From the NCBI GenBank assembly GCA_964589825.1, contig CAZPUS010000054.1, forward strand, positions 1 through 15,791: DNA of 15,791 nucleotides, written 5' to 3'. Both the position numbers and the translations under genes were made by a program. Below the pieces are notes generated by a model, which ran no database searches, had not been told where the DNA came from, and saw only the letters and a list, made by a program, of their open reading frames with translations. The DNA is from CAZPUS01 sp964589825 (GTDB taxonomy: Bacteria > Fibrobacterota > Chitinivibrionia > Chitinivibrionales > WJKA01). Positions within the stretch are counted from its first letter, which is position 1; every line of letters starts with the position of its first letter. Positions 8,294 to 14,708 of the stretch are shown one piece after another.

Positions 8294-9207
8294 CGTATCT
8301 TCCGTTGTTGTCGTTTTTTCCCTTTTATAAGCAACGAAGGATCTTCACTCAGCATTTTCGAGAGCTGATTGATATTTTCTGTCGCTTCGCGCAGATTCTC
8401 CAGGGATACCATTATATCTTCCCTGCTTTGCATAAGTGTATTGTCCATGGTACCGGAAAGACGATTGAGCGATCTGGCGGTCGAATCGATTCGTTTCAGC
8501 ATTCCATGAAACGATTCACTGGTCATGGTATTCTGAATCTGGGATGTGATAAGTTGTACATCCCGGAATATGACATTGGCGCGGGCAAGAAGCTGCTTGG
8601 TTTCTACGGTTGCGGTATCTATTTGCGGCGTAACCCGGGAGAGCGAGTTGTTTATCTGTTCTGCAATCGACGCCACATGTGATGCGGTCGTCTTCAGATC
8701 GCGGATACTGTCGGGATGAGTGATGTTATTGAGGTTGGTCAGCAGCAGTTCCGCCTTGGCGATAAGGGCTTCCGCATCACCGGTTATTTTTGAAAGGCTC
8801 GATTTGCGGGTGGGTATTTGAGCGCCCTCTTTCATGAGTGAGGACGTGTCCGAGCCGCCCATAATTTCTATATACATCAAACCGGTGATGCCGATCAGGC
8901 CTGTCTGTGCATACATATCCGTTTTTATCGGGAAGTCCTCGTCGATACGAAGTGTGGTCTGGATCTGATTAAGGTTGTCAGGATCGTAGTCGATATCTTC
9001 GACAGTACCGATAGGTATACCGCGAAACTTCACATCTGCACCCACTTCCAGACCACTGAGCGATCCACCGGAGAAATGTGCGTAGTAGGTTGCTTTGCGA
9101 TTGCGTATCTGAAGGCCGAGTGGTATGGATATAAACACGACAAGGAGTACGATACCTGCAACGATAAAGAGGAATAAACGCGATTTTTGTGTGGCGGTTA
9201 ATTGCAT
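8290..9207 (-). CDS. mlaD: MCE/MlaD-family substrate-binding protein
   Basis: A 305-aa protein: one N-terminal transmembrane helix (11-33), a single MCE domain (about 38-120), and a long helical tail (about 150-290). The MCE signature is plain: YYAHFSGGSLSGLEVGADVK followed by FRGIPIGTVEDI, and later TGLIGITGLMYIEI. MCE proteins hexamerise and form the periplasmic lipid passage of the transporter. The tail is heptad-like with many Asn, Ser and Thr, so it is probably the coiled segment extending the tunnel; it is longer than in E. coli MlaD (183 aa) and ends in a basic KGKKRQQRKIR. The Shine-Dalgarno before ATG 9207 is weak, and a 219-bp gap separates it from mlaF. Confidence 0.93.
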   Translation of the reverse strand: MQLTATQKSRLFLFIVAGIVLLVVFISIPLGLQIRNRKATYYAHFSGGSLSGLEVGADVKFRGIPIGTVEDIDYDPDNLNQIQTTLRIDEDFPIKTDMYAQTGLIGITGLMYIEIMGGSDTSSLMKEGAQIPTRKSSLSKITGDAEALIAKAELLLTNLNNITHPDSIRDLKTTASHVASIAEQINNSLSRVTPQIDTATVETKQLLARANVIFRDVQLITSQIQNTMTSESFHGMLKRIDSTARSLNRLSGTMDNTLMQSREDIMVSLENLREATENINQLSKMLSEDPSLLIKGKKRQQRKIR

Positions 9208-9426
9208 AACGAACGTTTCGTGTTAATTGTTGGTCCGGTCAATACTATATTGTATGTGTGACGTGTATACATACAGCGGGTGATACGTTTCTTTACCACG
9301 CGCGTGGATTCCCGTCTCCGCCGGGAGAAAAAAGGTGTTGTGCAATAAGCCACTTTTTGTTTTTCCTGAGCAGAGCGATCGTTTCCATATGTTTCGAATA
9401 ATACGTTGCCGGCGTCGCGATCGGCA
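9208..9426 (-). other. 219-bp gap inside the MCE operon
   Basis: The other operon genes overlap or sit within 31 bp, but mlaF and mce are 219 bp apart. A 96-codon minus-strand frame crosses the gap (9198-9488) but overlaps both neighbours, is very basic and has no family look, so I do not call it. A perfect 12-bp palindrome, CCACGCGCGTGG, lies at 9296-9307, and a short dyad TCCCG/CGGGA follows. An ACGAA/TTCGT dyad lies just before the mce start. There is no T-tract in the right place for a terminator. Confidence 0.5.
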
Positions 9427-10215
9427 TTACTGCGAGGTGCGCGCGGAAAAAAAGTCCTGCAGAACCGGGTCGTCGCTGTTGAGCGCATCGGACAGATTTC
9501 CGTTGTAAATCACTTTTCCCGATTCAAGGAATAAAATACTATCGGCAATACGTCGTATTGAAAAAAGTTCGTGTGTTACTACCACGAACGTAATACGCAG
9601 CGAATCTTTCAGTGAAATGAGCAGTTCGTCAAGACCTGCCGACGTTACGGGATCGAGTCCGGCCGAGGGTTCATCACAAAATACCAGTGGAGGATCCATT
9701 GCGATGGCTCTGGCGATAGCCACCCGCTTGCGCATTCCGCCCGATATTTCTCCGGGGAAAAGCGCTGCGGCATCAGGAAGATTGACCTGGGTAAGCTTCT
9801 GGTGTACAATGTCGCGTATAACGCTCTGCGGAAGCCTGGTGTGCATCTGCAGCGGCAGGGCGACATTTTCCTCTACACTGAGTGAGCCAAGCAGTGCGCC
9901 ATGCTGAAACATGACCCCTATTTTCTGAAAAAGCGCGACGATCTCGGGACGTTCCGGATCGGTCAGTCTTTTACCAAAAAGTGAAATATAACCCGCGCTC
10001 GGGGGTATCAATCCGATGATTGTCTTCAGCAGGGTGGTTTTTCCGCATCCCGATTGACCGAGTACCACATGAATGCGGGATGGGTCGAATGACGTCGACA
10101 CCTTATTGAGAATGCGCCGCTGTCCGAGTATTACCTCGAGTTGTTCAATTTTAACCAGGGGCTGCTCGGATCGTTTTGTTTCGGTGTTTTTCCGGGTGTC
10201 GGGTGAATCGTGCAT
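9427..10215 (-). CDS. mlaF: MlaF-type ABC transporter ATPase
   Basis: A 262-aa ATPase that powers the MCE lipid transporter at the inner face of the cytoplasmic membrane. All motifs are intact: Walker A GQSGCGKTT (53-61), Q-loop Q104, signature ISGGM (157-161), Walker B LVFCDE (177-182) with the catalytic Glu, D-loop SAGLD, and H-loop His215. The sequence ISGGMRKRVAIARAIAMDP is characteristic of the MlaF/Ttg2A branch. The frame is open to 10281, which would overlap mlaE by 35 bp; ATG 10215, 31 nt downstream of the mlaE stop and preceded by a weak GGAAA, places the typical N-terminus better. Second gene of the operon. Confidence 0.94.
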   Translation of the reverse strand: MHDSPDTRKNTETKRSEQPLVKIEQLEVILGQRRILNKVSTSFDPSRIHVVLGQSGCGKTTLLKTIIGLIPPSAGYISLFGKRLTDPERPEIVALFQKIGVMFQHGALLGSLSVEENVALPLQMHTRLPQSVIRDIVHQKLTQVNLPDAAALFPGEISGGMRKRVAIARAIAMDPPLVFCDEPSAGLDPVTSAGLDELLISLKDSLRITFVVVTHELFSIRRIADSILFLESGKVIYNGNLSDALNSDDPVLQDFFSARTSQ

Positions 10216-10246
10216 GTAACGTTTCCATTTACCGGTATGTTCGAAG

Positions 10247-11326
10247 CTAATATATAAAAGAGAAGATGGCATCCGCAACAATAATGACGAATATACCGGT
10301 TACTACGCAGGCGGTGGTCTCCTTGCCCACCTGTTCGGCGCCACCTCTGACTTTAAAGCCGTAAAACGTACCAACCCATACGATAAGTGTACCGAATACC
10401 ATCGATTTTACCATGTTCATTACTACGTCTACTGCATATATATATTTCGTCAACTCGGTCATGAAGAGATTCACCCCTATATCGAGATACGACAAAGAGA
10501 CCAGGAATCCCCCAAAAATTCCGCTTGCCGACGCGATGATGGCAAGAAGCGGCATGGTAAGGACAATGGCGTACAGTTTAGGTACCACAATAAATTGCAC
10601 CGGATTGAGTCCCATGGCCCTTAGCGCGTCCACCTCCTCCTGAACCTGCATGGTCGCAATTTCGGCAGTGGTTGCGCTGCCGTTTCTGCCGGCGATAATG
10701 ATCGCGGTAATCAACGGGCCGAACTCTCGTACCATGGTCCAGCCGATCATTGATGCGAGGTAGATGCCGGCACCATATTCTTTAAGAAAAAGCGCTGATT
10801 GCAAAGAAACGACCACACCTATGAGGAACGAAAGCAGCACGACGATGCCTATTGCCCGGTATCCGAGCATATATAACTGTTCCGCAAAGATCCCCTTGCG
10901 AAAATCGCGTTTGCGACGCAGCCCGATCGTTGCCCAGTATAGCATCTCTTCCAGGATAAAAAGCGCATTCGTTACCGTACCTGTTATTTGTTTACGCATT
11001 GTATTAAACGAAAAGCGCGATCGCCGGGAGTCCGGCGTATCTTTTTTTATGCGGTGTGATGACTCCAGGAGAGAGGCTATAGAGGACGACATATGAACGA
11101 AAATTAGTTCGCTTCCCATTTTTTCTTTTAATATGCGGAAAAAAGATGCCCCTGCAGTATCGATATGGTCGGTTGCGGAAAAATCGAGCTTCAGCCCCGA
11201 GGAAGGGGGACGGGAAAGCAGCCGGGAGTGCTGTTCGACCCACTCCCGGGTTACCTGTCCGGGAATATGCAGATATTCTGCATTTTGGTCACCGGCAGCT
11301 TTTTTTGGGGAGTTGGTTTGTGTCAT
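10247..11326 (-). CDS. mlaE: MlaE-family permease with N-terminal STAS domain
   Basis: A 359-aa inner-membrane permease of the MCE transporter. Residues about 17-90 form a STAS-like domain, with LDFSATDHIDTAGASFF (47-63) at the usual DxS...IDxxG site and Thr57 at the regulatory Ser/Thr position. Residues about 115-359 are the MlaE domain: an amphipathic start, then membrane segments around 155-175, 190-213, 250-285, 295-325 and 335-357. The family block EFGPLITAIIIAGRNGSA (201-218) and EEVDALRAMGLNPVQFIVVPK (230-250, two parts of one block) are intact. In E. coli the STAS partner MlaB is a separate protein; the fusion seen here is known in other phyla. First gene of the operon; ribosome binding site weak. 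Confidence 0.94.
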   Translation of the reverse strand: MTQTNSPKKAAGDQNAEYLHIPGQVTREWVEQHSRLLSRPPSSGLKLDFSATDHIDTAGASFFRILKEKMGSELIFVHMSSSIASLLESSHRIKKDTPDSRRSRFSFNTMRKQITGTVTNALFILEEMLYWATIGLRRKRDFRKGIFAEQLYMLGYRAIGIVVLLSFLIGVVVSLQSALFLKEYGAGIYLASMIGWTMVREFGPLITAIIIAGRNGSATTAEIATMQVQEEVDALRAMGLNPVQFIVVPKLYAIVLTMPLLAIIASASGIFGGFLVSLSYLDIGVNLFMTELTKYIYAVDVVMNMVKSMVFGTLIVWVGTFYGFKVRGGAEQVGKETTACVVTGIFVIIVADAIFSFIY

Positions 11327-11438
11327 ATCGCTTATATTGTTTCTTTTTATTGAAGATAGTACAAAAATATACTATTGCACCCGGTAAATAGTGGTTCTGA
11401 AGATACACATCGGCGTAATAACATATATGAATAAGTAA

Positions 11439-11498
11439 GGAAAAAACTGCCGCAACTGCGGTGTCGATATCCTCGTGCCGAGGTGATAGGTTTTTTCC
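11439..11498. repeat. 60-bp branched inverted repeat (putative three-way-junction fold)
   Basis: Outer arms GGAAAAAAC (11439-11447) and GTTTTTTCC (11490-11498) are perfect complements. They enclose two further hairpins: CCGCA/TGCGG (11450-11454 with 11457-11461) and TATCCTCG pairing CGAG plus GATA (11468-11475 with 11479-11488, a GT bulge, loop TGC). Either strand can fold into a closed stem with two inner hairpins, and each strand also shows a hairpin close before a T6 tract, like a bidirectional terminator. No gene converges here. It may be a small RNA, a leader element of either gene, or a terminator. Confidence 0.45.
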
Positions 11499-11565
11499 CG
11501 GACGTCTGTTCGGGGCAGAACGGCAGGATTGTCGGGTTGTTGTCCAAAAACGGATGATGTGCAGT

Positions 11566-11618
11566 GAGTTATGTCTTTAGAGTTATGTCGCGATCTACCC
11601 ATTATATATAACATAACT
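11566..11618. repeat. Three AGTTATGT boxes, possible operator
   Basis: GAGTTATGTC occurs twice in direct orientation (11566-11575 and 11580-11589), 14 bp apart from start to start. A third copy of the 8-bp core is inverted at 11611-11618 (ACATAACT). Three copies within 53 bp of a divergent promoter region suggest a transcription-factor site; no regulator can be named. Confidence 0.35.
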
Positions 11619-11642
11619 TCAGCAGGCAAGTTATCCGGGCAA

Positions 11643-11674
11643 GCTTTACAATACGGTATACCTTGATGTAAAGC
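11643..11674. promoter_or_regulatory. 32-bp nested dyad, possible operator
   Basis: GCTTTACA (11643-11650) and TGTAAAGC (11667-11674) are perfect inverted arms. The 8-bp palindrome GGTATACC (11655-11662) sits exactly midway, with 4-bp spacers on both sides, so both dyads share the centre 11658.5. Such concentric symmetry is typical of sites bound by dimers or tetramers. Confidence 0.4.
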
Positions 11675-11800
11675 ATGCGGCGGGGTGATGCAAAAATATT
11701 CCGGATTGGCATCAGAGGTGTAACCTCAATAAAATTAAAGGAATACAAAAAAATAACGATTTTCGTTTTTTGATGAAACCGGGTGGTCGGGAGAAAACTC

Positions 11801-11829
11801 TTGATTTTTTTTCTGTTTATGCATATATT
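11801..11829 (+). promoter_or_regulatory. Sigma70-like promoter of the zinc-finger-like gene
   Basis: TTGATT (11801-11806) and TATATT (11824-11829) are separated by exactly 17 bp. Transcription would start near 11836, giving a leader of about 60 nt before GTG 11898. Confidence 0.6.
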
Positions 11830-11897
11830 TAACACCAACATAACAAAAATGTAACGAAATTCTCACATTTTTCCATTAAATCCTAAGGAGTTTGCCT

Positions 11898-12362
11898 GTG
11901 GCTATGCAGCTTCCCAAGTCTCGACGGCGTCAGAAATTACGGGAAAAAAAGTGTCAGTATCCCGGATGTGACAAGATTTTTTTCGGCATCCATATTTCGA
12001 AGTATTGCCCCGAACACAGGCAGGATCGTTACCGCATACGCAAGCGCAACAAGCCGGAAGATGTCAATCTGAAGAACCAGACGTATAAGCACAATTATAC
12101 CGAAGTGCAGACGGTGGTCCATACCTGTGCGCTCGAAGGCTGCGATAATCAGTTCGAAATCAAAATATTTCCGCGTCAGTATGTATATCCCAAATTCTGC
12201 CCGGAACATCGCAACGAGTACAAACGCATACGTCATCTTCGGAAGATCGGACGTGAGGATCTTATAGAGGAGATGAAGAAACAGGGAGAGATGGCTCCGG
12301 TCAGACGAGGACAGGAAGAGGATATGGGTGAAGGCTACGACGATGCGGCCGAAGTCGCATAA
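11898..12362 (+). CDS. Small basic protein with two zinc-finger-like Cys/His units
   Basis: A 154-aa protein with a duplicated metal-site pattern. Unit 1 is C19-x4-C24-x12-C37-P-E-H40; unit 2 is C77-x4-C82-x18-C101-P-E-H104. Each begins C-x-x-x-G-C-D and ends F/Y-C-P-E-H-R followed by a basic helix (RQDRYRIRKR; RNEYKRIRHLRK), suggesting tandem treble-clef-like fingers that bind nucleic acid or protein. The N-terminus (PKSRRRQKLREKK) is strongly basic and the C-terminal 25 residues are acidic. GTG 11898 is chosen because AAGGAG (11885-11890) lies 7 nt upstream; ATG 11904 is too far (13 nt) and TTG 11892 too close. It forms a single-gene unit with its own promoter and terminator. I do not recognise the family. 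Confidence 0.85.
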   Translation: MAMQLPKSRRRQKLREKKCQYPGCDKIFFGIHISKYCPEHRQDRYRIRKRNKPEDVNLKNQTYKHNYTEVQTVVHTCALEGCDNQFEIKIFPRQYVYPKFCPEHRNEYKRIRHLRKIGREDLIEEMKKQGEMAPVRRGQEEDMGEGYDDAAEVA

Positions 12363-12421
12363 GCAGCTAACGCAGGGAGATGCTGCGGCAGGTTGAGACA
12401 CGCTGATGTAACAGAGATGAG

Positions 12422-12454
12422 AGGAGGACGTAACACACTGCGTCCTCCTTTTTT
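12422..12454 (+). terminator. Intrinsic terminator of the zinc-finger-like gene
   Basis: AGGAGGACG (12422-12430) pairs perfectly with CGTCCTCCT (12441-12449) around a 10-nt loop, and TTTTTT (12449-12454) follows. It lies 60 bp after the stop at 12362, a textbook rho-independent terminator. Confidence 0.92.
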
Positions 12455-12523
12455 ATGTACAAAGCCGCGGGAGTTCGGCGGCTTTTGCATTTGTCACGAT
12501 AATATGCTATTTTACCATTATAC

Positions 12524-12640
12524 ACTGCATAAAGCAGTATTGAGTTTATAGAAATTGAGGCGGATAGTCGTGTATTCCGGGATTATCCGCGCCGGCGTGT
12601 ACAGATGGTTTGTGTGGTTTTTTTTGCCGTTGTAAACGGC
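12524..12640 (+). promoter_or_regulatory. Hairpin-rich leader of the diadenylate cyclase gene
   Basis: Three inverted repeats precede the gene: ACTGC/GCAGT (12524-12538, 5-nt loop); GCGGATAGTC pairing GATTATCCGC with one G-T wobble (12560-12590, 11-nt loop); and GCCGTT/AACGGC (12626-12640, 3-nt loop) directly after a T8 tract. No consensus of the ydaO c-di-AMP riboswitch was recognised. A possible weak promoter is TTGAGT (12540-12545), 17 bp, GATAGT. Whether these act in RNA or as DNA sites is unknown. Confidence 0.35.
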
Positions 12641-12681
12641 TTTGAACCGGGAATGTGTGTTATCAGTCAAAAGGTGATGTT

Positions 12682-14073
12682 ATGGCGTTTCATCAACATA
12701 TCGTGGTGCCGGCAATGGTGGAACTGGGCAGCAGAGACAAGGGAAGTGCGATCAAAAAACTCGTACAGGTCGCCGCGCGCCAGCTTGGTCTCAGAAAGCA
12801 GAAGCCGCTCGTTGACGAGGTGATCAAACGTGAAGAATCCGCCTCGACCTTTATAGGGCAGGGGCTTGCGATACCGCAATGCAGCGCTCCCATAAAGGAC
12901 GAATTCGCGATTGTCGTGGGAAGGAGTATTCCCGGAATCAGCTATGATGCGGCACGCGGGGCGCTTGCACATATAATAGTATTGGTTATTTCGCGCAAAC
13001 AAAAGGAAAAGGAGGGGGGCGGAGAGCAGTTTCCTATTCTTACCGAGATAGCCACATGCTTTAAATCCGAAGAGGTGCGCCAGCAGATACTCACTATGAA
13101 GGGACCGGTGGATGTGCGCTCCATTATCTCTTCGTTCGATGAAAAACCGGCCTGGAAAGATAAAAAGAAATATTACAGGAAAATACCCGATCCCGTGCTT
13201 AACAATGCAGTCAATCTCTCACGGGATATCGAAGCACAGGCGATAATTATTTTTGCCGATGCGGTTAAGGATGCAGAGCTTATCGAAAAGCTTCGTATCC
13301 GCAAACGGCTGGTTGTCATTACGAGCAATCGTTCCCGTTTTGAAAAGCTGCAGCGCAAAAACGTTACGTGTATTCAGGCCCCGCCTTTTTTCAGTCAGGG
13401 AGGAGAGAAACTCAAGATCGGTATTCTCCTGGCGCTTTCCAGAAGCGTGATTACCAAGGAAGAAAAAATTGTTTCCGTATCAGGGGATACAAAGAGTCGC
13501 ACACTCGATACCATTGCAGCAATAGATATCGCCAAAGAGTACGAATTTTTTTATACCGCGGACAATACGATTCTGCCGCGCGATATTAAACCAGAGGTGC
13601 TCGAACGGGTCATGGGTATCGCGGGAGAGTTGGCGGTCGAGGGCAGAGAAGGTAAACCGGCCGGCACGATATTTACCATCGGGGATACCAATTCGGTAAA
13701 CGCCTATGTGCGCCAGCTGATTATCAACCCATTCAGAGGCTATTCCGAGGCGGAGCGAAACATCCTCGATCCGAGTCTCGATGAAACCATAAAGGAATTT
13801 TCGAGCATTGACGGGGCGTTTATCATAACCGGAGACGGTGTGGTATTGTCTGCGGGCAGTTATCTGCGTCCCGACGCGCAGGTGGATGCCCTGCCAAGCG
13901 GATTCGGTACCCGTCATGCAGCCGCAGCGGGTATCACGGCCTGCACAAAATCGCTCGCAATCACCATTTCGGAATCCACGGGTACGGTAACGCTGTTCAA
14001 AAAAGGCAAAATAGTGATGTCGCTTTCCAATCATCTGGGGCAGAGAAGCGGCAATCTTCGGCCGGAGCAATAG
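12682..14073 (+). CDS. EIIA-like / PK_C-like / diadenylate cyclase (DAC) fusion, putative c-di-AMP synthase
   Basis: A 463-aa cytoplasmic protein in three parts. Residues 1-150 follow the PTS EIIA type-2 (PtsN-like) fold: EVIKREESASTFIGQGLAIP, but the phospho-His of the A-I-P-H motif is Gln66 (A-I-P-Q-C). Residues about 165-265 resemble the pyruvate-kinase C-terminal (PK_C) alpha/beta domain (VLNNAVNLSRDIEAQAIIIFA). Residues about 285-450 are a DAC/DisA_N domain: KPAGTIFTIGD, NPFRGYSEAERNILD, then IDGAFII with DGA (377-379), GTRHAAAAGIT (409-419) and ITISESTGTVTLF. DAC domains condense two ATP to c-di-AMP. DGA is intact; the RHR motif reads RHA. PK_C-DAC pairing is known for archaeal-type DacZ; the added EIIA part is unusual. 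Start ATG 12682 follows AAGGTG (12671-12676). It stands alone after a terminator. Confidence 0.88.
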   Translation: MAFHQHIVVPAMVELGSRDKGSAIKKLVQVAARQLGLRKQKPLVDEVIKREESASTFIGQGLAIPQCSAPIKDEFAIVVGRSIPGISYDAARGALAHIIVLVISRKQKEKEGGGEQFPILTEIATCFKSEEVRQQILTMKGPVDVRSIISSFDEKPAWKDKKKYYRKIPDPVLNNAVNLSRDIEAQAIIIFADAVKDAELIEKLRIRKRLVVITSNRSRFEKLQRKNVTCIQAPPFFSQGGEKLKIGILLALSRSVITKEEKIVSVSGDTKSRTLDTIAAIDIAKEYEFFYTADNTILPRDIKPEVLERVMGIAGELAVEGREGKPAGTIFTIGDTNSVNAYVRQLIINPFRGYSEAERNILDPSLDETIKEFSSIDGAFIITGDGVVLSAGSYLRPDAQVDALPSGFGTRHAAAAGITACTKSLAITISESTGTVTLFKKGKIVMSLSNHLGQRSGNLRPEQ

Positions 14074-14183
14074 ACCCGGCACACGTTTTCTGGGGGAATT
14101 CGTCCTTATGCCCTGATATATTGGAAACTGATGTCGCATCGAAGGGTAGCTAAACCTGACTATACCCTCACGGACTATATTAA
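14074..14183. other. Spacer between the cyclase gene and the insertion sequence
   Basis: No gene. AGGGTA (14143-14148) and TACCCT (14163-14168) form an inverted repeat with a 14-nt loop; without a following T-tract it is only a weak candidate terminator of the cyclase gene. Confidence 0.4.
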
Positions 14184-14241
14184 TGAGACAGAAAAGTGTT
14201 CTGTAAATTAACTCAATACGCGGGGCGACAGGAGAACAAAG

Positions 14242-14708
14242 ATGTCATCATCGACAAAGCAACAGAGGCCGGTTTTCGCAGGGATGGAGGGAGACCGTAG
14301 GTCGACCGGAGTCCCTGCGAAAAAGACGAAAAATGACCCGGAGGTTGTTTCTCTTCCTAAACGCCGCCGCCTGAGCACCGCCTACAAGCTGAGAGTACTT
14401 GATACCGTATCCGATCTGCGCTCACGCGGCAACGGTGCTGTAGGAGCGTACCTGCGCACCGAAGGCCTTTACTATTCCTCCATCCGTAAGTGGGAGCGCC
14501 AGCGTGCCGAAGGTCATTTGAACTCCCGCAGCAAAGGCCGCCGGGAGAAGATCCGTGAGCGTCTGGTTGCCGAAAACAAGAAACTGCGTCGTCAGCTTGA
14601 GCACATGCAGAAACGTCTCGATAAGAGAGAGATGATCGTTGATCTCTAAAAAAACTCACGACTCTGCTGGAGACCCACACCGATGCAGAGAGGAGCGACG
14701 CAAAATGA
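14242..14708 (+). pseudogene. IS3-family transposase orfA, frameshifted
   Basis: ATG 14242 with AGGAG (14230-14234) starts a 135-codon frame ending at TAA 14647. Residues 33-90 are the typical IS3 OrfA helix-turn-helix (LPKRRRLSTAYKLRVLDTV, then YLRTEGLYYSSIRKWERQR), followed by a basic leucine-zipper-like helix. After REMIVDL the expected continuation (KKLTTLLETHTDAERSDAK, then TGA at 14706-14708) is found in the -1 frame; that TGA overlaps the orfB ATG in the classic ATGA manner. The break lies at the A7 tract 14648-14654. Because TAA comes before most of the tract, programmed -1 slippage does not rescue it; an indel with or without a base change is the simplest explanation. Confidence 0.75.

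Larger units (their letters stand above)
11327..11897. other. 571-bp divergent intergenic region with dense symmetry
   Basis: It lies between the MCE operon (minus) and the zinc-finger-like gene (plus). Short open frames are present but none has a good start site or recognisable product. Contents listed separately: a branched inverted-repeat structure (11439-11498), three AGTTATGT boxes (11567-11618), a nested dyad (11643-11674), and a promoter (11801-11829). The stretch 11700-11800 is AT-rich without evident features. Confidence 0.7.

Noticed and set aside
9198..9488. 96-codon minus-strand frame across the mlaF-mce gap
   Set aside because: Overlaps both neighbours in another frame, very basic composition, no ribosome binding site.
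11937..12401. 154-codon minus-strand frame opposite the zinc-finger-like gene
   Set aside because: Antisense shadow; the plus-strand frame has promoter, ribosome binding site, duplicated motif and terminator.
12455..12681. ydaO-type c-di-AMP riboswitch in the cyclase leader
   Set aside because: Hairpins are present, but no recognisable consensus of that riboswitch class.
13480..14139. 219-codon minus-strand frame opposite the cyclase gene
   Set aside because: Shadow of the conserved DAC domain; no recognisable product.
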